Part shown: positions 1 through 11,300 of the stretch, piece by piece | Layout: each line of letters starts with the position of its first letter | Numbering within the stretch: the stretch's first letter is position 1 | Source of the DNA: Streptomyces syringium | Lineage (GTDB): Bacteria > Actinomycetota > Actinomycetes > Streptomycetales > Streptomycetaceae | NCBI RefSeq assembly: GCF_017876625.1 | Contig: NZ_JAGIOH010000001.1 | Coordinates: 6,221,501-6,285,500 of the forward strand | Direction of reading: 5' to 3' | Length of the DNA: 64,000 nucleotides | The notes under the pieces: generated by a model | Database searches by the model: none | What the model saw: only the letters and a program-made list of their open reading frames with translations | Told to the model about the DNA's origin: nothing | Position numbers and translations under genes: made by a program

Positions 1-3000
1 GACGACGCCCGGCCCAGCTGTGTGCTGACCAGCGCCGCCGACACCGGCCGGGACCTCGGCGGCCTGTCGGCGCCGCTGCTCGTGCTGGACGCCCCGGACA
101 CCGTCCGGGAGCTCGGCCGCTGCTCCCCGCAGGCCCCCACCGACGCGGACCGCACCGCACCCCTGCTGCCCGCACATCCGGCGTACGTCATCTACACCTC
201 CGGCTCCAGCGGAACGCCCAAGGGCGTCGTCGTCCCCCACCACAACGTCGTCCCGCTGATCGCCTGGGCGAGCGCCGAGTTCGGCGCCGAGGCGCTGGCA
301 CACACCCTGGCCGCCACGTCGTTCAGCTTCGACGTGTCGGTGGCCGAGATCTTCCCCGCGCTCGCGACCGGCGGCAGCGTCGAGGTGGTCGGCAATCTGC
401 TGTCACTGCTGGACAGCGACCCGCCGCGCTGGTCGGGCGGTCTGCTGTGCGCGATCCCCTCGGTCTTCGCGAAGCTCATGGACTTCAGCGACCTCCGGCT
501 GTCCGCCAGGACCCTGTCCATGGCCGGCGAGGCACTGCCCGCGGCCATCGCCGACCGGGTCGGGGAGACCATGCCCGGCACCTGGCTCCTCAACGTCTAC
601 GGACCGACCGAGGCGACGGTGTACGCCACCGCCTGGTCCTCCGACGCCGCCCCGGCCGGGCACACGCCGCCCATCGGCCGCCCGCTGCGGCACGTACGGG
701 CCTATGTGCTCGACGGGTCGCTCCAGCCGGTCGCGCCCGGGCGGCGGGGTGAGCTGTACCTGGCGGGCGACGGACTGGCGCGGGGCTATCTGCGCAGACC
801 GGGCCTGAGCGCCGGACGCTTCGTGGCCGACCCCTTCGGCCCGCCCGGCAGCCGGATGTACCGGACCGGCGACCTCGCCCGCTGGCGCGAGGACGGACAC
901 CTCGACTTCCTCGGCCGGGTGGACGGACAGGTCAAGATCAATGGTTTCCGTATCGAGCTGGGCGAGCTGGAGGCGGTACTCGCCGGTCACCCGGGGGTGG
1001 CCGAGGTCATGGCCTCGGTGGTCAAGGACGCGGCCGGTGACGCCCGGCTCGTCGCCTACGCGGTGCCCGCGGCCGGAGCCCCTCCCCACGCCGTCGAGCG
1101 GCTGCGGGACTGGGCGGCCGAGCGGCTGCCGGCCCATCTCGTCCCGGGCGAGGTGAGCGTGGCGCGGTCACTGCCGCGCACGCCCAGTGGCAAGCTCGAC
1201 CGCGAGGCGGTGCCGGAGCTCGCGGCCGTCACCGAGCGAGCTGTCACCGAGCCCGTCGTGAACGAGCCGGCCGTCGCCGAACCCGCAGTCGCCGAACCCG
1301 CAGTCGCCGAACCCGCAGTCGCGGAACCCGCCGCCGTCGAGGCTCCCGAGCCGACCCCGGCCGTGTCGCGCGAGCAGCAGGTCGCGCGCGTCTTCTCGGA
1401 GGTGCTGCGCCGCCCCGAGGTCCCCGTGGACGCCAGCTTCTTCGACCTCGGCGGCGACAGCATCATGTCGATCCAGCTGGTCAGCAGGCTGCGTCAGGCG
1501 GGGCTGGTCCTGACCCCGCAGGACATCTTCGAGTACAAGACCGTCAGGGCGCTGGCGGCCGCCGCGCGCGAGACGACGCGCGCGGAGGGCGAGCACACCG
1601 TCTCCGGTGTCGGCGAGGTGCCCCTCACCCCGATCATGCACTGGCTCCGCGAACTCGACGGCCCCGTCGACGGCTTCCACCAAGCCGTACTCCTCCAGGT
1701 GCCCGGCGGGCTGCGGGAGGACCTGCTGGTCAAGGCCGTGCGGCAGCTCGTGGACCACCACGACGCCCTGCGGCTGCGCCTCGACCGGTCGTCGGCCGAC
1801 TGGCGGCTCGAGGTACGGCCGGCCGGCTCCGTGGCCGCCTCCTCCTGCGTCCGGCGGGTCGACGTCCGCGGTCTCGACGACCTGGGGGAGACCCTCGCCG
1901 ACGAAGCGCGGCGGGCCCAGGGGCAACTGGACGTCCAGGCCGGCACGATGGTGCGCGTCGTCTGGCTGGACGCGGGCCCCGACGCGCCGGGCCGGCTGAT
2001 GTTCATGGCCCACCACCTCGCCTGCGACGGGGTGTCGTGGCGCATCCTCGTACCCGACCTGGCCGGGGCCTACCAGGACCTGGAGGCCGGCCGCGCTCCC
2101 CGGCTGCGCCCGGTGGAGACCCCGCTGCGGCACTGGAGCCGTGCGCTGTCGGAGCAGGCACGCGAGGAGCGGCGGACGTCCGAACTGCCGCTGTGGACCG
2201 ACATCCTCCGCAGCCCCGGCCCGCAGTTGGCGAACCGGCCCATGGATCCCGCCCGGGACACCACGGCCCACGCGCGCTCCCGCGCGATGACCTACCGGGC
2301 GGACCGGGCCCGGCACCTGTTCAGCACCATCCCCGCCGCCTTCCACTGCGAGATCAACGACGTGCTGCTCACCGCGCTGGCGCTGGCCGTGCAGCGCACC
2401 CTGGGCAGTGAGCGGGACGTGGTGATCGACGTGGAGGGGCACGGGCGTGAGCCCGTCGTCCCCGGCGCGGACCTCTCCCGCACCGCCGGATGGTTCACCA
2501 GCATGTACCCGGTGCGCCTCGCGCCCGGGACCCCCGGGGCGGGCGTACCGGCGGGCGGGCACGGCTCGCGCCGCGAACTCGGGCGCGCGTTGCGGCGGGT
2601 GAAGGAACAGCTGCGGGCGATCCCCGACAAGGGCATCGGCTTCGGTCTGCTGCGGTATCTGAACCCGGAGACCTCGGCCACGCTGGCCGCCGCCGCACCG
2701 CGGCACATCGGGTTCAACTACTTCGGGCGGTTCCTCCTGCCCGCCGCGTCGGGCGACCGGGACTGGGGCCCCGCGCCCGAGGCGGGCATGAGCGCCGGGG
2801 CCGACGCCGGCATGCCGCTGGCCCACCCGCTGGAGATCACCGCACTGACCCAGGACACCGAGCGCGGGCCGGAGCTGGGCGTCAGCCTCACCTGGGCCGA
2901 CGGGATCCTCGACGAGCGGCTCGTCGACGAACTGGGCACGACCTGGTTCGAGATCCTGGACGAGCTGGCGGCACACGCCGCCGAGCCCGGCGCGGGCGGC

Positions 3001-5307
3001 CGCACCCCCTCCGACTTCCCGCTGGCCGAGCTCGGTCAGGAGGACGTCGAGCGGCTGGAGCACGACTACCCCGGCCTGGAGGAGATCCTCCCGCTGTCGC
3101 CGCTGCAACAGGGCCTGCTGTACCACGTCCTGGTCAGCGGGCTGAGCGCCGAGCAGGCGGCGCTGGAGGGCGAGCACAGCGTCTACACCGTGCAGGTGTG
3201 GCTGGAGCTCGTCGGCGATCTGGATCCCGCGCGGCTGCGTGCCGCCGGCCAGAAGCTCCTGGAACGGCACACCAATCTGAGTGCCGCCTTCGTCCACGAA
3301 GGGCTCGTCGAGCCGGTGCAGGTCTTCGGCTCCCGGGCCGAACTGCCCTGGCGCCAGGAGGACGTGAGCACGCTGTCGGGGGACCGGCAGGAAGAGGAGA
3401 TCGACCGGCTGCTGTCGCACGAGCGCGGCCGCCGCTTCGAACCCACCAGGCCGCCGATGCTGCGCATGATGCTCGTGGACATGGGTGACGGCCGTCGCCG
3501 CTTCGTCCTGACGACACATCACATCATCCTGGACGGCTGGTCGCTGCCCGTCGTGCTGCGGGAGCTGTTCGCGCTCTACGAGGACACCGCGCCCACCGCG
3601 GACGGCAGCGCCACGGCGGCCCTGCCGGCCATCACCCCCTTCCGCGAGTACCTGGCCTGGCTGGAGAGGACCGACGGCACCAAGGCGGAGGAGGCCTGGC
3701 GTGCGGCGCTGGCCGGGCTGACCACCTCCACCCTGATCGCCCGGGGCGAGGGCGACGGGGAGCCCCTGACGCCCCGGTTCGTGACCGTGGAACTCGGCGC
3801 GGACACGACCGTGGCCCTCATGGACATGGCCCGCCGCCACGGCGTGACGGCCAACACCGTGCTCCAGGCGGGCTGGGGCGTTCTGCTCGGCCAGGAGACG
3901 GGCAACACCGATGTGGTGTTCGGGTCGGTGGTGTCCGGCCGGCCCGCCGAACTCGCGGGGGTGGAGACCATGGTGGGTCTCTTCATCAACACCGTGCCGA
4001 CCCGGGTCCGGCTGGACCCGGGGGAGCGGCTGGGCTCGCTGCTCGTCCGGCTCCAGCGCGAGCAGGCGGCACTGATGCCCTACCACCACATCAGCCTCGG
4101 TGAGATCCGCCGGATCACCGACATCGGCAACCCGTTCGACACCGTGATGGCGTTCGAGAACTACCCCCTCGACTCGGACGAACTCGCCGAGCCCGCGACC
4201 GGACTGAAGCTGGCCCGCGCCTACGGCGACGACGCCCCGCACTTCCCGCTGAACCTGGTGGTGTCGGCCCGCGGCGAGCGGCTCCTGCTGCGGTTCGACT
4301 ACCGCCCGCACCTGATGGAGCGGGAGCGGGTCGAGTCGCTCGCCGAGCGGTTCGTCGACCTGCTGACGACGGCGGCCCACGAGCCCACCCGGTCCGTCGG
4401 CGCCCTGACCTCCGACGGTGACTCCACGGCCGATACCGCGGTGCGGCCGGCGGACGTGCTGCCCGCCCTCCGCAAGCCGCAGGAGAGCGGCATCGGCGTC
4501 CTGCTGCCCCTGCGCGAGACGGGCACCGAGCCCCCGCTGTTCTGTGTGCACCCGGCCGCGGGGATCGCCTGGTCCTACGCCGGACTCACCGGCCCGCTGG
4601 GCACCGGCCACCCCGTCTACGGCCTCCAGGCCAGGGGACTCGACGGTGAGGAGGTCCTGCCCGCGTCCGTCCGGGAGATGGCGGCGGACTATGTGGACCA
4701 CATCCGCTCCGTGCAGCCCACCGGCCCGTACCACCTGCTGGGCTGGTCGTTCGGCGGCATGGTCGCCCAGGAGATGGCGGTGCAGCTCCAGCGGAGCGGG
4801 GAGGAGGTCGCCCTGCTGGCCGTCCTCGACGCCTACCCCGCCGGCGAGCCCACGGAACAGTCGCCGGAGGAGTCCTCGGTCGCCGGCCGGGACGTGCTGG
4901 CGATGGTGCTGGAGTTCTTCGGCTACGACCCGTCCGCCTGGGAGGGCGAGTCGCTGACCTACCCGCGGTTCGTCCGGATCGCCCGTGAGCAGAGCGGGCT
5001 GCTGGCCTCGTTCGACGAGCAGCGGGTCGCGGCGGTCGCCCGGATCTTCGCCAACAACGCCACCCTCTCCCACGCGCACGAGCCGCGCCCGTTCGCCGGG
5101 GACCTGCTGGTCTTCGCCGCCCGGGAGACCTCCCCGGAGCTCGCGCGGGAGCTGTGGGGGCCGTTGATGACCGACGGCCGGGCGGACGTGGTGCCCGTGG
5201 ACTGCACGCACGGCGAACTGGGCCGCCCCGGCCCGCTCGGCGAGGTCGGCCGGGAACTCGTCCGGCGGCTGGGGACGACGCCCACGGTGCCGGAGGGCGT
5301 CGGATGA
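1..5307 (+). CDS. NRPS, 5'-truncated: A-PCP-E-C-TE
   Basis: The gene enters from upstream, because the frame is already open at base 1. It is a nonribosomal peptide synthetase. Counting residues from base 1, it has the rest of an adenylation domain (A3 motif YTSGSSGTPKG, A5 NVYGPTEAT, A10 TPSGKLDR near 395) and a four-copy AVAEP linker. A carrier domain (GGDSI near 485) and an epimerisation domain (about 540-1000; HHLACDG, EGHGRE) follow. A condensation domain (about 1030-1470; HHIILDG) then leads straight into an EntF-like thioesterase (about 1500-1768; GWSFGG, LDAYP, CTHGEL). No A or PCP lies between C and TE, which is unusual. The specificity residues read by eye against GrsA are DVACSAVVYK, which I cannot assign. 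The TE closely resembles that of the EntF-like protein downstream, suggesting siderophore-type release. The stop overlaps the next NRPS start (ATGA), so the genes are translationally coupled. Confidence 0.95.
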   Translation, partial: DDARPSCVLTSAADTGRDLGGLSAPLLVLDAPDTVRELGRCSPQAPTDADRTAPLLPAHPAYVIYTSGSSGTPKGVVVPHHNVVPLIAWASAEFGAEALAHTLAATSFSFDVSVAEIFPALATGGSVEVVGNLLSLLDSDPPRWSGGLLCAIPSVFAKLMDFSDLRLSARTLSMAGEALPAAIADRVGETMPGTWLLNVYGPTEATVYATAWSSDAAPAGHTPPIGRPLRHVRAYVLDGSLQPVAPGRRGELYLAGDGLARGYLRRPGLSAGRFVADPFGPPGSRMYRTGDLARWREDGHLDFLGRVDGQVKINGFRIELGELEAVLAGHPGVAEVMASVVKDAAGDARLVAYAVPAAGAPPHAVERLRDWAAERLPAHLVPGEVSVARSLPRTPSGKLDREAVPELAAVTERAVTEPVVNEPAVAEPAVAEPAVAEPAVAEPAAVEAPEPTPAVSREQQVARVFSEVLRRPEVPVDASFFDLGGDSIMSIQLVSRLRQAGLVLTPQDIFEYKTVRALAAAARETTRAEGEHTVSGVGEVPLTPIMHWLRELDGPVDGFHQAVLLQVPGGLREDLLVKAVRQLVDHHDALRLRLDRSSADWRLEVRPAGSVAASSCVRRVDVRGLDDLGETLADEARRAQGQLDVQAGTMVRVVWLDAGPDAPGRLMFMAHHLACDGVSWRILVPDLAGAYQDLEAGRAPRLRPVETPLRHWSRALSEQAREERRTSELPLWTDILRSPGPQLANRPMDPARDTTAHARSRAMTYRADRARHLFSTIPAAFHCEINDVLLTALALAVQRTLGSERDVVIDVEGHGREPVVPGADLSRTAGWFTSMYPVRLAPGTPGAGVPAGGHGSRRELGRALRRVKEQLRAIPDKGIGFGLLRYLNPETSATLAAAAPRHIGFNYFGRFLLPAASGDRDWGPAPEAGMSAGADAGMPLAHPLEITALTQDTERGPELGVSLTWADGILDERLVDELGTTWFEILDELAAHAAEPGAGGRTPSDFPLAELGQEDVERLEHDYPGLEEILPLSPLQQGLLYHVLVSGLSAEQAALEGEHSVYTVQVWLELVGDLDPARLRAAGQKLLERHTNLSAAFVHEGLVEPVQVFGSRAELPWRQEDVSTLSGDRQEEEIDRLLSHERGRRFEPTRPPMLRMMLVDMGDGRRRFVLTTHHIILDGWSLPVVLRELFALYEDTAPTADGSATAALPAITPFREYLAWLERTDGTKAEEAWRAALAGLTTSTLIARGEGDGEPLTPRFVTVELGADTTVALMDMARRHGVTANTVLQAGWGVLLGQETGNTDVVFGSVVSGRPAELAGVETMVGLFINTVPTRVRLDPGERLGSLLVRLQREQAALMPYHHISLGEIRRITDIGNPFDTVMAFENYPLDSDELAEPATGLKLARAYGDDAPHFPLNLVVSARGERLLLRFDYRPHLMERERVESLAERFVDLLTTAAHEPTRSVGALTSDGDSTADTAVRPADVLPALRKPQESGIGVLLPLRETGTEPPLFCVHPAAGIAWSYAGLTGPLGTGHPVYGLQARGLDGEEVLPASVREMAADYVDHIRSVQPTGPYHLLGWSFGGMVAQEMAVQLQRSGEEVALLAVLDAYPAGEPTEQSPEESSVAGRDVLAMVLEFFGYDPSAWEGESLTYPRFVRIAREQSGLLASFDEQRVAAVARIFANNATLSHAHEPRPFAGDLLVFAARETSPELARELWGPLMTDGRADVVPVDCTHGELGRPGPLGEVGRELVRRLGTTPTVPEGVG
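1273..1332 (+). repeat. 4 x 15-bp in-frame tandem repeat
   Basis: Four copies of a 15-bp unit (GTCGCCGAACCCGCA, last copy with two changes) encode repeated VAEPA in the linker between the A and PCP domains. It is a flexible Ala/Glu/Pro linker and a likely site of copy-number variation. Confidence 0.9.
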
Positions 5308-8300
5308 GAACGGACCCCGAGCCGGTGCCCGGCACTCCCGCCGGGCTTCCCCTCTCCACCGCGCAACACGGGGTGTGGCTGGGGCAGAAGCTCACCCCGG
5401 GCTCGGCCCGCTATCACGTGGCGGCGGGCTTCGAGGTCTCCGGCGACCTGGACGAAGGGCTGTTCGAGACGGCCTTCCGGATCGCCGTGGACGAGGCGGA
5501 ACCGCTCCGGGCCCGGTTCACCGCACCGGACGGGGAACAGCCCTGCCAGCGCCTCGGGCCGCTGCCCGGCTGGGGCGTGACGTTCGTGGACCTGCGCCAC
5601 GAGGCGGTCCCGCTGGCCGCCGCGGTGGAGTGGATGCGGGCCGATGTGGCGCGCCCCTTCGACCTCGCCGTCGGCCCGCTGTTCCGGACCGCCTTCATCC
5701 GGCTGTCGCCGGCCCGGGTCTGCTGGTACCTGGTCTGCCACCACCTGGTCATGGACGGCCTCGGCGGCGCCCTGTTCGCCCGGCGCCTCGGGGAGGTCTA
5801 CGCGGCCCTGGAGAAGGGCGGGACCCCCGAGCCCGGCCCCCGGGTCTCGCCGGGCGCGCTCCTGGCCGAGGACACCGCCTACCGGTGCTCCCCGGCCTTC
5901 GCCGCCGACCGTGACTTCTGGCTGGACCGCATGGCCGGCCGCCCCACGCCCACCGGGCGCGGGGCGGCCGCCCCGGCCCCCGGCTCCGCCAACGGGGTCG
6001 CGGCCCGCGGCGCGGCCCGGCTGCCCGCCGCCGGATTCGCCGCCCTGCGCCCCCTGGCGCGGCGGTTGGGGGTGCAGTGGCCGGTGGTGGCGACGGCCGC
6101 GGCGGCCCTGCTGGCCCACGCCCGCTCGGACACCGGCGGCGACGACGTGGTGCTGGGGCTGCCGGTCGCCGGGCGCACCGGTGCCGCGACCCGCGCCGTC
6201 GCCGGCATGATGTCGAACGTGGTGCCCCTGCGGGTGCCGGTCCGCCCGGACCGGACGGCCGCCGAACTCGTGCGGGCCGTCGGCGCCGAGGTGACCGCGG
6301 CCCTCGCCCACCAGCACTACCGGCAGGAGGATCTGTACCGCGACCTGAAACTGGCGGGCACCGGGCAGGGGCTCTACCGGCTGGCTGCGAACGTCATGCC
6401 GTTCAGCTTCGGCCGGCGGTTCGCGGGGCGGCCGATGGCGATGCACCACATCGCCGTCGGCCCGGTGGAGGAGCTGTCCGTCACTGTCCACCCGGAGGCA
6501 CAGCGGTCCGGCCTGCGCGTCGACCTCTACGCGGACCCCGCCCGCTACGGCACCTGCGAAGCCGCCGCCGAGGCCCGCCGGTACGTCCGTCTCCTCGGCC
6601 GGCTGATCACCGAACCCGACCGGCCCGTCGGGCACTTCGACCTGCTCTCGGCCGCGGAACGACGGCGGACGGTCCCCCGGGTGACGGCCCCGCTGCCCGA
6701 GCCGGCCACCACCCTGCCCGCGCTGGTCGAACGGTGGGCCGCGCGCACCCCCCGGGCCCCTGCGGTCAGCTGCGGCGACGACGCCCTGGACTACGGGGAA
6801 CTCAACGCCCGCGCCAACCGCCTCGCCAGGGCGCTCATCCGGCGCGGGGCCGGCCCCGGGCGCACCGTCGCCGTCGTGCTGCCCCGCTCCGTCGACCTGG
6901 TCACCGCGATCCTCGCCGTCACCAAGACGGGCGCGGCCTATCTGCCCGTCGACCCGCGATGGCCCGCCGACCGCGTCGAGACGATCCTCGCGGACGCGGC
7001 GCCCGCATACGTCCTCACCCCCGACACCCTGGCCGGGCTCCCCGAGGAGGAGTCCTCCGCCGATCCGACGGACACCGACCGCCGCGGCCCGCTGACCCCC
7101 GCCCACACCGCCTACATCATCTACACCTCCGGCTCCACCGGCCGACCCAAGGGGGTGGTGGTCCCGCACCGCAACCTGGTGTCGCTGCTGGACGGCACAG
7201 CGTCCGCATTCGGCTTCCACAGCGGTGACGTGTGGACGATGTTCCACTCCTGCGCCTTCGACTTCTCCGTCTGGGAGATGTGGGGAGCACTCGCGCACGG
7301 CGGGCGGCTGGTCGTCGTCCCCCACGAGGTGACCCGCTCGCCCCGGGAGTTCCTCGACCTGCTCGTCCGGGAGCGGGTGACGGTCCTGAACCAGACGCCG
7401 TCCGCCTTCCACGCGCTGGACCACGCCGACGCCCAGGAGCCGGAACGGGGCCGCGGCCTCGCCCTGCGCTGGGTGATCTTCGGCGGGGAGGCGCTGCGGC
7501 CCGCCCGGCTGCGCTCCTGGTTCCGGCGGCACGGCGACACCTCACCCAGCCTCGTCAACATGTACGGCATCACCGAGACGACGGTCCACGCGACCAGACT
7601 CGACCTCCGCGCCGGCCACCGCGAGGAGGCCGGCAGCCCCGTGGGGACCCCCCTCCCCGCGACCCGCCTCTACGTCCTCGACAGCCGGCTGAGGCCGGTG
7701 CCGCCCGGGGTCGCGGGCGAGCTGTACGTCGGCGGGCCCGGCGTCGCCGGGGAGTACCTGGGGCGGCCGGACCTGACCGCGCAGCGGTTCGTGGCCGACC
7801 CGTTCGGCCCGCCGGGCTCGCGGCTGTACCGCTCGGGCGACCTCGCCCGGTGGCGGAACGACGGAGGCCTGGACTACCTCGGCCGGGCCGACGACCAGCT
7901 CAAGGTCCGCGGCTTCCGCATCGAGCCCGCCGAGATCGAGGCCGCGCTGCTGACCGCCCCCGGCGTGGGCCAGGCCGCGGTGACCGCCACGGCGGCCGAC
8001 GACCGCGGCGGTGACACCGGAGAACCGCGGCTGGTGGCCTACGTGGTCCCCGCCCGCGGAACCGGACCGGAAACGGCAACCACCCCGGGCGGCCGGCCGG
8101 TGACCGCGAGCGGCCCCGGGGGCGAAGCCGTGCACGGGACGCCGGACGACGAGGACCGCCGCATCGCGCGCCTGCGGGACCATCTGCGCGCCCGCCTGCC
8201 CGAACACCTGGTCCCCGCGCTGTTCGTGCTCCTGGAGACACTGCCGCTCACCCCCAACGGCAAGCTCGACCGGCGGGCCCTGCCCGTCCCCGCCCCACGG

Positions 8301-11300
8301 ACCCCCGCCCGGTCCCGGCCCCCGCGCACGCCACGGGAGCGGCGGCTCGCCGCCCTGTACGCCGAACTCCTCGGCCACGCCACCGTCGGGGCCCACGACG
8401 GCTTCTTCGACCTCGGCGGCGACAGCCTCCGCGCGACACGGCTCGTCGGCCTGGTGCGCGCCGCCTTCCACACCGACCTGGACGTACGGGACGTCTTCGC
8501 GCACCCCACCGTGGCCGCCCTCGCCGACCGGATCGGCCGGGCGCCGGAACTGCCCGCCGCGCACCCGGCGCCGACGGGCGCCCGCCCCGAGCACATCCCG
8601 CTCTCCTTCGCCCAACGACGGCTGTGGTTCCTGCACGCGCTCACCGGCCCGGACAGCGCGTACAACGTGCCCCTGGTGCTGCGCCTGGACGGGCAGGCCG
8701 ACCAGGAGGCGCTGCGGGCGGCGCTCGCCGACCTGACGGAACGCCACGAAACGCTGCGCACCGTCGTCCGGGAGACGGCCGGGCGGCCCTTCCAGCGGAT
8801 CCTGCCCCCGGCCGACGCCCGCCCCCGGCTCACCGTGACGACGGTCGCCCCGGCGAAACTGGCGGACGCGCTCGCCGCGAGCGCCCGGTACGCCTTCCGC
8901 CTCGACGACGAACCGCCCCTGAGAGCCGAGCTGTTCACCGTCGGCCCCGACGAGCAGGTCCTGCTGCTGCTCCTGCACCACATCGCCTGCGACCACGCCT
9001 CCCTCGACCCGCTGGCGGCCGATCTCGGCACGGCCTACACGGCCCGGCTCCGGGGCACGCCGCCCGACTGGTCACCGCTGCCGGCGCAGTACGCCGACTT
9101 CACGCTGTGGCAACGCGGGACGCTCGGCACCGACGACCGGCCCACCGACGTCGCCGAACGCCTCCTCACCCACTGGACCACCGCGCTCGACGGGCTCCCC
9201 GAACGCATCCAGCTGCCCACCGACCGGACGGCGCCGGCGGAGGACGCCGGCGCCACCGTGACCTTCCGCATCCCCGCCGGAGCCCACGGCCGGCTCGCGG
9301 GACTGGCCCGGGCCGAGCGGGCGAGCCCGTTCATGGTGGTGCACGCGGGACTGGCAGCACTGCTCACCCGCCTGGGCGCGGGCACCGACGTCCCGGTGGG
9401 CACGGCGGTCTCGGACCGCCCCGACGCGCGGCTGGACGACATCGTCGGGTTCTTCGTGAACACGCTGGTGCTGCGCACCGACACCTCCGGCGAGGTGACG
9501 TTCCGGGAGCTGCTCGCCCGGGTCCGCGAGGCCGACCTCGCGGCCTTCGCCCACCAGGACCTGCCGTTCGACCTGGTGGTGGAGGCGCTGGCCCCCGAGC
9601 GCGCGGCGAGCGGCCAGGCGCTGTTCCAGGTGATGCTCGTCGTCACCCCGGCACCCCCGCACCGCATCGACCTCGCCGGGCTGTCGGCCACCACCGGAAC
9701 CGTCGCCACCGGCGCCGCCAAGTTCGATCTGACCTTCAGCCTTCACGAGCACCGCGGGCCGGACGGCACGTGCCTCGGCCTGGACGGCGTACTCGAATAC
9801 CGGACCGGGCTGTTCGGCCGGGCCACGGCGGAGGCGATCGGAGCCCGCTTCACGCGCCTGCTGGAGCAGGTGACCGCCGACCCCGACGCCCCCGTCCACC
9901 GCGTGGACCTCCTGACGAGCGAGGAGCGGCGGCGCCTGCTCACTGCCTCGTCTCCCGAGGCCCCTCCACCGGGCGCCCACGGCACCCTGCCGGGCCGCTT
10001 CGCCGAGCAGGTGCGCCGCACACCCCACGCCCCGGCGGTCCGTACCGCCGGTGACCTGCTGACCTACGCGGCGCTGGATGCCCGCTCGGACCGGCTGGCC
10101 GCCCGGCTGGCCGCGTGCGGCGTCACCGCCGAGACGCCGGTCGCGGTCCTCATGGACCGGGGCGCGGACTTCGTCGTGACGGTGCTGGCGATCCTCAAGT
10201 GCGGCGGAGCGTACGTCCCTCTGGACACCCGGGCCCCACACGCCCGGCAGGCCACCGTGGTGGCCGAGGCGGCAGCCCCGGTGCTGGTCATCGGCGCGGG
10301 CGCATCCCCAGACGCCCGGGCGTCCTTCACCGGCCCGCGGGTCGTCGACGTACGGGACACCGCGCCCGCCGCGCCCGCCCTCATCCGGCCGCTGCCCGCG
10401 GACGACCCGGCACGCCTCGCCTACGTCACCTACACCTCCGGCTCGACCGGCGTCCCCAAGGGCGTGGCGGTCACCCACGGCGACATCCTCGCCCTCGCCC
10501 TCGACGGCTGCTGGCGGAGCGAGGGGCCGCAGCGCGTCCTGATGCACTCCCCGTACTCCTTCGACGCCTCGACCATGGAGCTGTGGGTCCCGCTGCTGAC
10601 CGGCGGGGAGATCGTGGTGGCACCGCCGGGCGACATCGACCTCGCGACCCTGGAGACGGCGGTCACCGGCACGGGCGTCACCACCCTGTGGCTCACCGCC
10701 GGCCTCTTCCAGCTGGTCGCCGAGGAGAAGCCCGGCGCTCTGCGCGAGGTGGACACGGTGTGGACCGGGGGAGACGTCGTATCGCCACGCGCCGTGCGCG
10801 CGGTGCGGCGGCACTGCCCGGCCACGCGCGTCGTCAACGGCTACGGGCCGTCCGAAGCGACGACGTTCGCCACCTGCCACCCCGTCACGGACGCCGACAC
10901 GGCGGACACACGGGACCCGGCGGCCCCGGACGGCCCGGTCGCGGTGCCCATCGGGCGGCCGCTCGACGGCGGCCGCGCCTATGTGCTCGACGCCCACCTG
11001 CAGCCGGTCCCCCCGGGGGTGACCGGGGAGCTGTATCTCGCGGGCACGGGCATCGCCCGGGGCTACCTCCACCGGCCGGGGCCGACCGCCGAGCGGTTCC
11101 TCGCCGACCCGTTCGGCCCGCCGGGGGCGCGGATGTACCGCACCGGCGACCTGGCACGATGGCTGCCGGACGGTGTGCTGACGTTCGTCGGCCGCGTCGA
11201 CGGCCAGGTGAAGCTGCGGGGCTTCCGCGTCGAGACCGACGAGGTCGCCTCCGCGCTGACCGGGCACGGCGGAGTGGGCCAGACCGCGGTGGTCGTCCGG

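Noticed and set aside
1168..5211. Minus-strand open frame of 1347 codons opposite the first NRPS
   Set aside because: It is a shadow of high GC bias; the translation is Gly/Arg/Val/His-rich with no domain, while the + frame has clear NRPS motifs.
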